The notes beneath the pieces are model-generated. The model did no database searches, was not told the DNA's origin, and saw only the letters and a list, made by a program, of their open reading frames with translations. The position numbers and the translations under genes are program-made. Positions 24,401-35,490 of a stretch of DNA of 64,000 nucleotides are shown piece by piece; the stretch's first letter is position 1; each line of letters starts with the position of its first letter. The stretch comes from Rhytidiadelphus loreus (lineage: Eukaryota; Streptophyta; Bryopsida; Hypnales; Hylocomiaceae), in assembly GCA_947034895.1 (NCBI GenBank), contig OX344762.1, positions 15,294,760 through 15,358,759 of the forward strand, in the 5' to 3' direction.

Positions 24401-25640
24401 GACCAAAAAAACGTGAAGTGTTTCTTGCAATCACCCTATATCAAAAATCTTGTTCATTTTGCTTCTAATTATGTGAAAATGAAACAATTGATTCATAACC
24501 ATGACATTTCGAATAGCATATATACTACCCAAAAAAAAAAAAAAAATAGGTACACCTAAGGTCAATCACTCAATGATCAAACTCAATTGTCATTTAAAAA
24601 ATCATGGCTTTTTAAATGATTCTCACACATATGAACTTGATCATGTATCTCATAGCAAGATGTCTCATCCAATGCTTTTTAAATGCAAGTTTCTTGCTCA
24701 CCTTTGTGCGTGAAGTTCAGAGCTTACTGTACCTTCTCTAAAGCTCACTCACAACTTGAGAAACTGAGTGTTATATTTCAGACTTATGAAGTTGAAGTTT
24801 TCCCGGAGTTGCAAGTGAACTCCAGCATTATCTAACTTGGATTATTTACAAATTCGATGTAATCATGACTGTTCCAATACTACAAAATGATTGAGAGCTT
24901 TACTCTATGATGAATTCCATGGAAACGAAATATAGCAAAGAAGCATAATTATATGAAATATACAACATAAAATGTGTTGAATTTCCAATGAAAAAGTAGA
25001 CATTTATTCTATGAGATATCCTAGTAAGTGGAAAATATAGATGTAGAGCATTTGCGGCCCGCCCAACTATGGCTTGAGAAGATCGGTGCTAATATGCTCA
25101 CATTTGTTGAAGTTGCCATTTCTTTGTATTCGTATATAATTAGACCAATTCATTGAGAGGCTTGTTGAAACACACCATCTGTAAGTCCAATACTATTGCT
25201 GAAGAAAAGGTAGAATTATTTGAAAATTCTAAAGCTTAAAGAAACTCAGGATTCAACGTTGTTGAATGAATGACTGTGTGTAGTTAGAGGCTTGTTTTTT
25301 TGGATCATTTGGAGACAACCCATTCTAAGTATTGAAATATGAGAGCCACCCCCCCTAGGTAGTTGAAACCCCGGATGCAAATATAGACCACCATAACAAA
25401 TCTTATATTCATAAAGTCCCAAAATAACTGACATTGGCAGGATCTGGATTGGAAGCCAGAAGTGAAAAACCAAGCAGTATAGATGATTGCCATGAGTAGG
25501 AATTCACAGCATACATCTTTCGTTCTAGGAAAACAAGAGACTACGAACGGAATATGAAGCAATATAACAAGGGCAATGTCTTTTTTCTATAAAACCTGTT
25601 CCCCATGCAATGCTACTCAGCAAGAGTTGATTCCTCATAG
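18495..25640. other. Gene-poor, mostly AT-rich core of the nested element
   Basis: I see no convincing gene. 18820-19400 has A- and CA-rich simple sequence that leaves long frames open on the minus strand (leucine/phenylalanine/cysteine-rich translation, not protein-like). From about 19680 the DNA is strongly AT-rich with poly-A and poly-T runs. The contrast with the GC-rich flanks is sharp. Confidence 0.6.
20050..20140 (+). repeat. Interstitial TTTAGGG-type tract
   Basis: Short runs of GGGTTTAGGGTTTAGGGTT and GGGTTAAAGGG lie in a direct duplication: the stretch beginning 'cctaaattcttggatagg' occurs near 20045 and again near 20102. This matches the plant telomere repeat in sequence, but with only two or three units per run. 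Confidence 0.75.
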
Positions 25641-25667
25641 ATACAGTGAGCCAGCAAAAAAGTGCGA

Positions 25668-27660
25668 TCAGCGGTTGCGACGTCGAGCCCCGCGAGGTTG
25701 AGGCGAGAGGTTTGCCAGATTCACTTGTGCTTGATTCAGCCGAGCCCGCACTTGCTCAAAAATATCTAGGTCGACATGAACGGCTTGCGACTCTTTGTGG
25801 AGATGTTTGGTTCCATGCTCATCATCCTGAGAGAGTAGTGGTGGAAACATGTATTCCAATGAGTCAATATTGGTATCAGGTACTTGGCAATTGAACCTCG
25901 ATTAATTTAGAACATTCGTTTACCAACTTAACCGACATCATTGCATATCATGGATGACTTTTTCCCAAGTGGGTGAAGATTGTTGTGTCCCTTCCGAAGT
26001 TTGACATGGATTTGAGAGTAGAGTCCCTTCGATGACAAGGTAGCATTGGACATATTAATCTTTGTCTATCTCCTAGTAGATGCTATTCGTAGGTAGGGAC
26101 GAGCGTTTACTACTAACTTGAATGAGTTGTAGTAATAAGGAACCATTCTCGGAGGTTGATAGCTTGTTGGCATCGTCGAATTCTTCCATGAGAGCTCTGT
26201 ATGTCACGCCGCAGCCCCCACTTGAGCATGATTAGGACGAAAGAAATTGTGAAGTGAAGAACATGATTGCATGGTACAAACCCACTGTACTACTTGTTGC
26301 TCCAAATGGGGTCTGACATGATTGACATGGAGTGGTCACCTGAGGTTCTTGCAGTCCTTGCCATGGTGGATGTGGACATACTCCTCCATCATGACCCACA
26401 CATCCCGAATTGCTGCATCAAATAGTGCACCCCATGCCACTTCCATTGTGTTTTGCAACGCACACATAACTTGACCTACAGAAAGGAAGCCATCAATGTT
26501 GTCCGAAGTGGTATTCACGAGCGCGCCATTTAAAAAATAAATGATTTGAATTGAATGCAGCATACAAATGCACGAAGCCCAACATGGTCCATATAGCACT
26601 CACCCATCTTGCTGTCTTGGAACAGCCCCTTGGATGTATCACAGTGAGAATAATGGGCAAAGCAGTACAGTTTGTATCCTTGCCAGAAATCTTGAGCTCT
26701 GTTTGGGAAATCATTCCAATTGGAATTCGCAAAGATTGATGTAAGCAATAATGGTCATTTCCAGAATACATGGGCAAGCACACGAGCATCAGATTCTACT
26801 TTAATTTCGTGAAAATGGCGGGTTTTTGTGGACCATTTCCGAAGACCGCAGTTCGAATAGTGTCCGACTTCCTCAGTGAGCTGTACCGAGTTCAGACCGC
26901 GCGGTCTGAACTGTGGAGGTTGCGTCATTGAAATTTTCTGCTGTTGGACAGCTTTCTCAAATCTTAGATAGTTGGCGTGAAGCGACGAAAGGAAGGTCAC
27001 TATCGTCATGGAATTCCGCAGTCTCGGACTCCAGACCGCGCGGTCTGAAGTCCGTAAGTCCCATCTATGTCAATTTTAGTTTTCAGACTTCTAGGAAGCA
27101 TCTCATCTCATTTTCCTAAATCTAGGACTATGGGAGAATCGTAAAAGTGACTGACAGGCCCTACAACGTCTTGGATTTCCTAAGTCGTGGACTTCGACGA
27201 ACTTCAAACCGCGCGGTCTGAAGTGTGACAGTCCCGTCCGTGTGAATTGTAACTTTCTTCCATCCACTTGTGATCCAGTTTTCCGAAATCTAGGACAGTT
27301 GTGGATTTCGGACCGCGCGGTCTGAGCTGCAGAAACTTGTAGATTTGCGAAACCTCGTTGCTAAACCTCCGAGTCGCCAGTCGAATGGGATTATCATAAT
27401 GGCCGTGATGGCTTTCAATAAATACAATGCTCGGAAAGCAACAACTTGAAGTCAGTTCAACGTACCCGAAGTTTTGATGGTCAAGTATAGTTCTGAGGTT
27501 GTGGGAGCACTTGCTGAAACGTGAGTCTGCCATTGAGCCTCGTCGAATGTGCACCTACCCCCAAATCCAAGAAACTTGTATGCTTTAGTTGTGCAATTTG
27601 GAGCAAAGGGAGGTACCTTTTGAATCCCACTTCGGAAATGACAAGCATTGCAAGTCAGTA
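25668..27660 (-). CDS. Spliced unidentified gene, paralogue of the gene at 55.05-56.05 kb
   Basis: Six coding blocks run leftward: about 27660-27544, 27526-27466, 26698-26604, 26475-26340, 26196-26118 and 25826-25668. The last five have GT-AG borders at the same codon phases as the paralogue. The first block contains LTCNACHFRSGIQK and PPFAPNCTTKAYKFLGFG, with a CxxC pair that could bind zinc. Later blocks read SKCSHNLRTILDHQNFG, DFWQGYKLYCFAHYSHC, ALQNTMEVAWGALFDAAIRD, SENGSLLLQLIQ and DLDIFEQVRARLNQAQVNLA, ending in an arginine-rich tail and TGA. No family was recognised. Conservation of exon borders between two distant copies argues that it is a real gene. The start is not established. Palindromes lie on its 5' side (26891-27326) within presumed introns. 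Confidence 0.65.
26891..27326. repeat. Four copies of the 20-bp palindrome
   Basis: Copies at 26891-26910, about 27030-27049, 27200-27222 and 27307-27326. They fall in the presumed intron between the 27466 and 26698 exon borders of the unidentified minus-strand gene. Confidence 0.85.
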
Positions 27661-28040
27661 GGGAGCGGAGCTGTGATCCATTGACATCTACAAAGTTCAA
27701 AGTTCAAAGTTCCACGAAATTGACCATACAGTCACGTAGTTACTAAGCGGAGAGTGAAACATGAAGTGTATTATTTATTTCCTACAATAGGCTCCATGAA
27801 AGCGCGTACTAGGAGAAAGCATTCTCTCTTTGCGCAGTCTGTGACTCCTATAATTCCTAAACCGAAAACATGTTCTCTATGACATCGTGCAGTGGATGGA
27901 AATAGAACTCTTGAGACTTGCATGCATTTGCGTGTCATCTTGACTGAAATCAATCCATTGACAATGTCCATTTCTTGAGTTGATCGGTTTTGACTAGCGC
28001 AATCCGAAGAAAGCAAGAATGGAAACAATTGAAATATGTT

Positions 28041-28319
28041 TTACCTTGTGAAGAGTGTCGCGAAACTGCCCTCCTCTTCCACGTTTGGATGTTCGCCTTC
28101 TTCCCACCGTCCTCCGTGCTTGAGTTTGTGCCGCCTTCTTCCCACCCGGCCGTCCACCTCCCTTGTGTCGATGTTGCGAAATGCAGCGCAAGTTGAAATG
28201 AACGCCGCTACCTTGTTGCGCCCAACTACTTTGGACGCTGCCTTGAAGTTCGCCCGAGAATCCCAGGTGAAGTATCCTCGAAGGTACAAGGCTTGCATCC
28301 GTTTGCAATGCGCCGCCAC
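28041..28319 (-). CDS. Possible 5' exon, unidentified
   Basis: An open minus-strand frame contains RGYFTWDSRANFKAASKVV and AAFISTCAAFRNIDTRE, followed by a basic stretch. GTAGCG and GTGGAC donors are possible. It could be an upstream exon of the gene ending at 25668 or an unrelated fragment. It is protein-like in composition, but no family was recognised. Confidence 0.3.
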   Translation of the reverse strand: MAAHCKRMQALYLRGYFTWDSRANFKAASKVVGRNKVAAFISTCAAFRNIDTREVDGRVGRRRHKLKHGGRWEEGEHPNVEEEGSFATLFTR

Positions 28320-28774
28320 TTACACGAGTTTCCCTTAAACTATATTAAATGGGAGAGTATCATACGAGTTTTCTGTAGATGACCCTACTGTACGTCCCAT
28401 GAATCTCTTGTATTTGTCGCTTCCCTCCTATTTTGAAGCCCGTGCCAATGACAGTGAGAGCTTGATGGACAAATGAATGTGTTGTACTATTAGTAATTCT
28501 TGTTCCATCCCACTTTGACTAATTCCTGACTTTCAACGACATTTTCTTTGAAATCAAATTGAATGCATTGCATTGCCGTGGTCGCGTGTTTTTTCAATAA
28601 TTTACATGAAATCAAATTATTGTTTCCCTTGGAGCTTCCAAAGGTATCATTCCCTTTCTATTTGAGTTCGTAATTCTGATTTGTGATTATTCAATGACAT
28701 GTAGAGTGCCTATTAGATTGAATTTCAGTACACCTTCACCTCGTTCGATTTCCGCGAGGTCCGTGACTTTCACA

Positions 28775-28960
28775 TTTGAGACCGTGGGGTCTGAAATGCA
28801 AACCTGTTGATATGAAAGGACACTCCGAGGTCAGGCAGAAGGCCTCGTTTGGAGGATGACAAATTTCTATGACTGGATTCCTGTGAAGACGTCCAGTCCC
28901 TATCGTGCAGGAATTTCTCAAGTTCTGCCGTTTTCACAATTCAGACCGCGCGGTCTGAAC
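28775..28960. repeat. Two palindromes, one degenerate
   Basis: 28775-28798 has a GACCGTGGGGTC core and has lost symmetry. 28939-28960 is a perfect AATTCAGACC...-type copy. Confidence 0.8.
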
Positions 28961-30550
28961 TGTGAATGTTCACTTTTTGGTTTTGTGAGCATGTTTTTGG
29001 GAAATGACTTTCGTGACTGAGTTATGAATGCAGTTGTTCCAATATCCCAGTGGACATTGTTCGAATCGGTCGTCGAACCAGGTCCCCGTTGGGGTTCACA
29101 TAGTTCAAATCCAATTTAGAACAAGTCTATGCATGGTCGGGTTCAGTTCTCCCTTTAATTGTAATCCTTCTTTAATTTTTCGTGCCCGATCCAGTTCTGA
29201 ATGCCTCGGAAATGAAACAAATCGGAATAGGATTATCCTATTTTTTCCCCCTCTTCCCTCCATTCGACAATTCAGAACTAATACTCCCAAACTGAAATTG
29301 AAATTAGAGTATAAAGTGTGGTCACAATATATATGATGTATATGTCGATGTTTGCGCACATGTTTATTTTTTCATAATGTGAACTTTGTTCTTCTTGTGT
29401 TATTTGATTTGCTTATCACCAAGTGACATCTTTTCTTATCATTCGGAAATTCCAAATTCTACGTCATCACCTACCTGCAGCATACTTAGGTGCAAAAAAG
29501 TACACAACGAACGGGCTTCCAAGTGGGCCCCACGGGCTTTTATGTGCTGGCCGCCGAGCGCATTAAATGAAGGAAGTCTAGCACTCTAGGTCGCCGGCTT
29601 CGTCTGCCGCATGTCTCCCTCCCGTCGCCGTTCTCCTGCGGGCTCTGTCGCTGCATGTCTTCTTCCTGTCGTCGTTCTCGCGTGAGCTCCGTAGACACGC
29701 GTTTGGGGCAAATTTTGGATCGCTGCGCTGCCGCTCGTGAGTCGCTGCGTTGCCACTCGTCGGTGCCTTGAGTCAGAAGATCACGTCGGACCGCCTCCCT
29801 TTCAGGTACGAAGACGTCTCCGTGTTTGATGTCACTTCCTAGTCGGAGAATGTAGGGTTCGTTCCTTTGCGTAGTGTGACTTGCGTGGTCGGAATGGAAG
29901 GCTCGGCCTCATCGAATCCTACTGATTTCGGATCAGATGGATGCAAAGGTGTTTTCTGAATTCAAATCAAGTTCTTGCAATTTCATAGATGTTTGATCTG
30001 TTGTCAATGCCAAATGAATGCTCGATTTCATTCCATTCAATGTTATATTGTCCATTGCAAATGTAAGTCATTCTCCGCGTGCATGCATTTAATTTGTGGC
30101 TTACCTCATTCAGTTTCGGGTGTACCCCGATTTCAAGAATTGTGATCGGTTGTTCAATTATGCTCACTGGGTCCATTTTGGGAGAATGGCGGCAAGCTTG
30201 TCATTTTCCCAGAATGTAGTGTTCTTGTCTCGCGAATTCAATGCCATTTTAATGGAATGTGGTGCCATTACATTGGAATACCGGCATTGCAATTAGGAAT
30301 ACCATTCTGGATTTCTAGAATATCAATTGTGTTTGGCTGTCATTGTTATATTATCCACTCTTCCCCTGTGGAATTGCCTTTCGATTGGTTGGCATTCTGG
30401 ACAACAGTTCATCGTCATTTGTGTTACCTCCCTGACTGCACATTAGTTACTTAGATGCTCCGTTTTATTAGGTACGTCTGTACACCGACTTGTTCACGTT
30501 GCACGGTGTGAACACATTGAGGTTGGAAGTCACCTTACGAGTGAGGCCTT
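28961..30550. other. No gene seen
   Basis: Moderately AT-rich sequence with only short frames and a short GC-rich island near 29580-29800. I see no domain, repeat or structured RNA signature here. Confidence 0.5.
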
Positions 30551-30553
30551 TTT

Positions 30554-31347
30554 GTTTTTGACCGCGCGGTCTGAAACGTTTTGAGACGGAGGATTTGATA
30601 TCCGGAAACTTCACCCCCCACTCATTCCAGACCGCGCGGTCTGAAATGTTTTTCGACCGTATTCAGAGATCCGACAACGGAGAGTCCATTTTGGAGATCC
30701 ATCGGATTTCCCATTTCAGACCGCGCGGTCTGAAATGTTTGATACCTCACCTCGTGTTCCAACATCGGATTTTCATTTATGTCCAAGCGATGACAACTGT
30801 TTCCTGCTCGTACAGCATTTGTCGAAATTCTGGATTCTCATTCCAGACCGCGCGCTCTGAAATGCTCCATGTTACCTCTACTTGGAAGGACTGGATCCGA
30901 GTAGTTCGGACAACAGTTCAGACCGCGCGGTCTAAAATGTTCCGAGCAAGTTACTGCTCCGGGAGGTTCCGCTCATAGGATTCCGAAACATTCATGGTCT
31001 TATTTTGATGAATCCACAGACCTCTTGAATTAGACCGCGCGGTCTAAACGAACGACACGTTCACTGCCGAAGATATCGTCCTCTGCAAGTATGGAGGCTG
31101 GCAGTGAGTTTGAGGCCGTCGAATTCTGACTAGTACCGGTTGCCGTAGGTTCATCTCCTTCTCTAGTGGACTTCCCGTGGCTCCTCACGATCAGACCGCG
31201 CGGTCTGATCCTGGAGAGCACTTGGCAATTATGAATGATATTTTCAAGACAATGGTTGCAGTCCGTTGGATGAGTATCATGTCATGCATGCACGCGGGAT
31301 GTCTGAATGATTTGCATATCCTGTCTTCCAGACCGCGCGGTCGGATT
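30554..31347. repeat. Array of eight palindromes 5' of the transposase-like gene
   Basis: Copies start near 30554, 30624, 30713, 30841, 30916, 31028, 31189 and 31327. The last ends about 110 bp before the inferred ATG at 31460. Outer arm bases vary but often in matched pairs, for example GATC...GATC at 31189 against TTTC...GAAA at 30713. Confidence 0.85.
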
Positions 31348-31459
31348 GAATTTGTCTGGGAAGCATTTACCACTTCCTGCGACAACTTACGCAGCTCCCG
31401 TGCGGGCCCTCCTTGGAGTGGGAGACTTCGTTTCCGGAAACAACTTCCGAGGGGCCAGT

Positions 31460-34400
31460 ATGGCTTCTGGCAGCGAATCCGACGGCGACGAGGTACCCCA
31501 CTTACTCATCGACCCTGCGTCACCTCTCGGCATTCTGCTCCGCGTCCCGAGTTGATTCTTGACCGTGGCATGCGCAGGGGTTCCAAGAATGTGAAGAGGA
31601 AGACGTCGACTTGGAGGCACCTGCCTAGGCAGATGTGGACGCCACTCCCATTCCGGATTGTGAGGGCATTGGTCGGGACGCATGGTCTGGCAAAGCACTG
31701 CTCGCGAGGCATGCCGACGGCACCGATTTCGCGGAAGTCATCATCATCAATGCCAGTCCAAACGCATGCATTGATGATAACAGCAGGCTGGGCGTGGATG
31801 ACGTCAGCATTGTTGTGCTCGAGGTCCTCAATGGGGACCACAGCGTCAGCGACATGTGCTTGCAATGGCCTATGCGACGCGTCTTTTATCACGGTGAACA
31901 CGGGTATGTCAGTGTTTATGATCACGCTCGCAAACGATGGGCTATCGAGGAAGAACTGCAAGGAAACCGGAAGAGAATGGGCGGACGACAATATCGCTAT
32001 AACAGGAGAACTCGAGCTGCCGTAACATTGAACAAAAGGACCAAGATGCTATCACATGAGTCCATCGCCGAGGTCTACGCGCAACTTTGTTGTGACAAGG
32101 AATGCACTCGCAAATTCTCTCCTTCCACCATTCGCGCGCTGCGGACAGAAATGCACATGCAGTCATTTCAAATCAGGAGCACCCGAAATTTGGATGTACA
32201 CAGGGCGCTGCACGAAGCATGGAGAAGCGGAAGGAGGAAAATGGTCACCGTAGAAGGCATAGACATCTGTCCGCATGCCTGGAGGGTTGTGCACAACATT
32301 ACTCGCCGCACGTTCGAGAGGTACAAAGCCAAGGCCAAGGTCGGCGTCAGAGGCGCTCCGCACGGAAACCACCACCATACAAAGGCTAGGGATGCAACTG
32401 TACAAGCCATCGAGACTTTGCGCTCATTATTGGAGGCAAGGGCCGACCACATGCCCCATTTGTCTCACACCTTGCGCACGGGCGAGAAAGTGGGCGTCAA
32501 AGTGCTCCCCGCCGGAACCGAATGGGGGCAATTGTTGGTCACCGTGAATGAGGTAAGCTTCCCACGTACCTACAGCATCACTTGAGATTCAGAGAATGAG
32601 GCACTGGCTCCACTGCGCATTACTCATGACAATGATCCAAAGTCCTTGTCCATTGTGATCATTCATCCAACAACCATGTGCTTGGCACTGTTTGCAGGCC
32701 AACTCTGGACTCGGGTTGTCCGCCCTTTCGCAATCTTGTTTCAGTAAGATCCGGACAAAACATTTTTCCGAGTACGTCATCAAGGGAAGAGGAGATTCCT
32801 TTGCAAGATGTAGCATTTGCGACACCTTGAAGCAATTACGTGCTTCTTTTGCACCTGGGTGCGAGGACTACGAACGAATCCAGAAGCGTTTCGAGAAGCA
32901 CTTGTTTCTACAAGAGGCCTGTCGGCATGCCTACTACCGGAGTAGATGGTTGTCCAAATTGCAACCCATGCAATTGTTATCCATCATGCACGACAAGATG
33001 GACCATTCGAAAACAGCGTGTCCCGCATTGGCGAGAAAAACGAAGGCACTCAATGGACTCATGAAGTTGCCCATGAAAGTGACGGGAATCTTTGCACACG
33101 GGCATGGGGATGGCAAATACGCACATTACAATTTGGACGTGTTTCGGAGCGACAGCAACTTCACCGTGGGATCCATCGCCAAGCTGTTGCGAGATTTGGA
33201 AGCCCCTCCCATCAAGTCTTCTCGATCTTTGTTTGCTGGAGGCGGCAGCACAGAGTTGTATCGAGCATTGCTGTCAGGTAGCGAGATTTGTGTGGCTTCT
33301 TTGGGAGAGGTTCCTCCACAACCCATCGAAGCCCAACCATTGCCCCCGATGCTCCACGTTCAAATGGACAACTCGTGGAGGGAAAACAAGAACCGGTACG
33401 TCTTTTGTTTTTGGTCGCTCTTGGTGGCAAGGCGGATCGTGAAAGAGGTGATCGTATCCTTCATGATCGTGGGACACACGCACGACGACATGGATGCATC
33501 GTTCGGGCGTTGGAGCATGCAACTCCGCGAAAAGGACCATCGCGTTTTACCGTTGTTGATGCAGTCGTACATGGAAATGGAACAAGGCCCCTTCATTCCC
33601 CACCTGGTCGAAGAAGTTCCGGATTTCAAGGCTTACGTGAAACCTTACATCGAGATGCAGAAGCAACAACTGGTGGGCCACTCGCACGGCCGGCAATACA
33701 AGTTCTTCATGGACAACAACGGTTGGCCAATCATGCAATACAAACTGGCGTGTACAGACATTCCTTGGTTGCCGGAAGCGGGCTTGAGGTTATGGAAGGA
33801 AGATGCTGAGCACAAGCCTCTGCTTCCGCAAGGTGATCCCTTCCGCGTGTCTCCCAAGAAAATGACGAGCGAAGCCGAGATCGTGCGCGGACTGAACAGA
33901 TACATCCAACACTGGATGGACGTATGCAGAGACGGGACGGCGGAGTACAAGGCGCGCATGTCCTATTTGGTCGCGTATTGGAGCGGCGTGAGAAATGCGC
34001 TGCGTGACGGAGCGGAAGAAGACCCTCGCGACTCTGATGAGTTGCAGCAGGGGTTTTGGCCTCAGACTCGACAACCTGGGGATTTCACGACGGACTTCAT
34101 GCAAGACGGCCAGACGCGGGAGGAGCACGAGGCGGAAGACCCTTACATCGGCACTCTGGAGGGGAGGCCCCCGCCAGCGTACAACGTGGCCACTGATCTG
34201 CGCGAAGGCTTCTACGTGTTTATGAGGCCGGGCTTGGATTGCGAGGATCCGGTGTGGCTTGGTAGGGCTGTGGAGAATCCTCAATTCGATCCTGCGGGAG
34301 TCCACTTCCGTGAAGTTTTGGTGCAATGGTACATCCCGTGCGGCACCTCGAAGGACACCGCGCGGTTGTACGCCGGGTGGGACACGAAGTCCAGTTTCAG

Positions 34401-34569
34401 ATGGAAGATTGACCGTAGGGCGAGCTAGGCGGACTACGTATCCACGGACAGTATTATGGCCTCGTGGAAACCGAAGAAGAATGACGGGAAGAGCTTCATT
34501 GCGCCGCGTCAACAAGTGCAATTTGCGGTGGACAATTTGCGTCGCATTGCAGAGGAAGAGGTACACTAA
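31460..34569 (+). pseudogene. DUF7869-type transposase-like protein with two in-frame TAG codons
   Basis: Inferred exons are 31460-31492 (MASGSESDGDE), 31578-32552 and 32698-34569; donors and acceptors fit GT-AG and all joins are phase 0, giving about 960 codons. The N-terminal part is acidic. Then comes a cysteine region (LCCDKECTRKFSPSTIRALR) and helix-rich DNA-binding-like sequence (ICPHAWRVVHNITRRTFERY). The core has HDKMDHSKTACP (about 32990), HVQMDNSWRENKNRYVFCF (about 33360) and FMIVGHTHDDMDASFGRWS (about 33465). This is the DUF7869 signature, an RNase H-like fold in mobile-element proteins with acidic residues at the catalytic positions. TAG interrupts at 31626-31628 and 34426-34428; coding continues for 46 codons after the latter to TAA. 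The first exon is the least certain. Near the right TIR, it is the best candidate mobilising enzyme of the nested element. Confidence 0.8.
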
Positions 34570-35241
34570 CTTTTGAAGAATAATTATGATGGGCTTTGCT
34601 GGAGAGGGATGTTGGAAGCTGTATCTTTGATGCGCGCTCAGCTACCATGCGTTTTGGCCGAGTGACGGCATTTGACATATAATGTAGCCAACGGTGAGTG
34701 GTCAATGGCAATCCATGTAGTTTTGGACTCGTGCTTGAGATTGCATTGTTGAGGTCCTTGGTAGACTTTAGGAAGCGTGGCGTGCATGCTAGCCGATTTT
34801 TGTAACGACCATTTTCTTCGAGAAATTATATTAAATGATGCGTTTCATTTTTGGAGGGGCTCGTCCATTTGAAGGAGTCCTATTTTGAATTCTCTTTATG
34901 CAATATTTGTTGATCCCGCGTTCATGAATGATCACGCCGAATTGTCCATCGTGGGTTCCTGACCCCTACCCCTGATGCCCCCCCCTTCCATTTGAGGAGG
35001 CGACAACAGAAAGCCTGCGGTTCCAAAGATTCCAGGAATATTCCACCATCTCCCCGTTCGTTTTGCCCGCCTTTTGCGAACTAGATTTGTGCCCATTGTC
35101 TGTCCTTCCTCTCCTAGTACGCAGAAAATGCATCTTCTCGTGCCGTGGGGTCACTTTGTCACCCCCCACCATCACATCCAACTGGCTACGTAGCACACAT
35201 CCTAAACCACCTTTTCGGACCTTCATGTACAAATGGCATTC
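34570..35241. other. 3' flank between transposase-like gene and right TIR
   Basis: No gene is seen. There are short C-rich and G-rich runs (for example at 34963-34988 and 35158-35166) and otherwise mixed sequence. It is the right subterminal region of the nested element. Confidence 0.5.
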
Positions 35242-35276
35242 GGAATACCGCCATTTTAACGAAATTCCCCATATAT
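35242..35276 (-). repeat. Right TIR of nested element (with putative ATATAT TSD)
   Basis: Exact reverse complement of 445-479. CACTA sequence resumes at 35277. Confidence 0.8.
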
Positions 35277-35465
35277 CCACAGTGTTGTCTGTAAAAATCG
35301 AAATTGCCTTGTCAGCATTGTTGACCTTTTTTCATCGACTGTAATTTTAAGTTTTTGTTTTTGTTTAATCAAAATGTTTGCCCGCTATGAAAAAAAGGAG
35401 GGCCGGACAGTGCCCGGTCTTAAAAAATTATAGACATGTTGACGTAGCAAGATCAAGGGAAATTT

Positions 35466-35490
35466 GTTGACGTGGCCTAGCCACGTCAAC
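35466..35490. repeat. Short perfect inverted repeat in CACTA body
   Basis: GTTGACGTGGC and GCCACGTCAAC are separated by CTA. The right half recurs at about 40076-40086. The surroundings (35530-35790) are rich in GATGTC/GACATC, as is 39900-40340. Confidence 0.7.

Larger units (their letters stand above)
445..35276. mobile_element. About 34.8-kb nested DNA element with 35-bp inverted ends
   Basis: A perfect 35-bp inverted repeat, starting ATATATGGGGAATTTCG, occurs at 445-479 and, reversed, at 35242-35276. The outer ATATAT is self-complementary, so it is best read as a 6-bp target duplication flanking 29-bp TIRs that begin GGGGAATTTCG. CACTA sequence lies on both sides, so this is an insertion into the CACTA element. 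The interior carries tandem palindromic units, an FCP1-like pseudogene, a ParB/methyltransferase-like gene, an unidentified spliced gene and a DUF7869 transposase-like gene ending about 0.7 kb from the right TIR. The superfamily is not determined. That the DUF7869 protein mobilises this element is inference from its position. Confidence 0.72.

Noticed and set aside
29041..29085. tRNA-like B box (GTTCGAATCGG)
   Set aside because: No matching A box, acceptor stem or cloverleaf could be drawn around it.
30595..30978. 127-codon frame with QTARSE repeats
   Set aside because: It is produced by translating consecutive palindromes; both strands give similar peptides.
11370..34428. Genome-wide reassignment of UAG to a sense codon
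   Set aside because: In-frame TGA and TAA also interrupt genes in the same window, and the hAT gene ends at TAG in a plausible place, so decay by C-to-T change explains more. Kept as an alternative to test.
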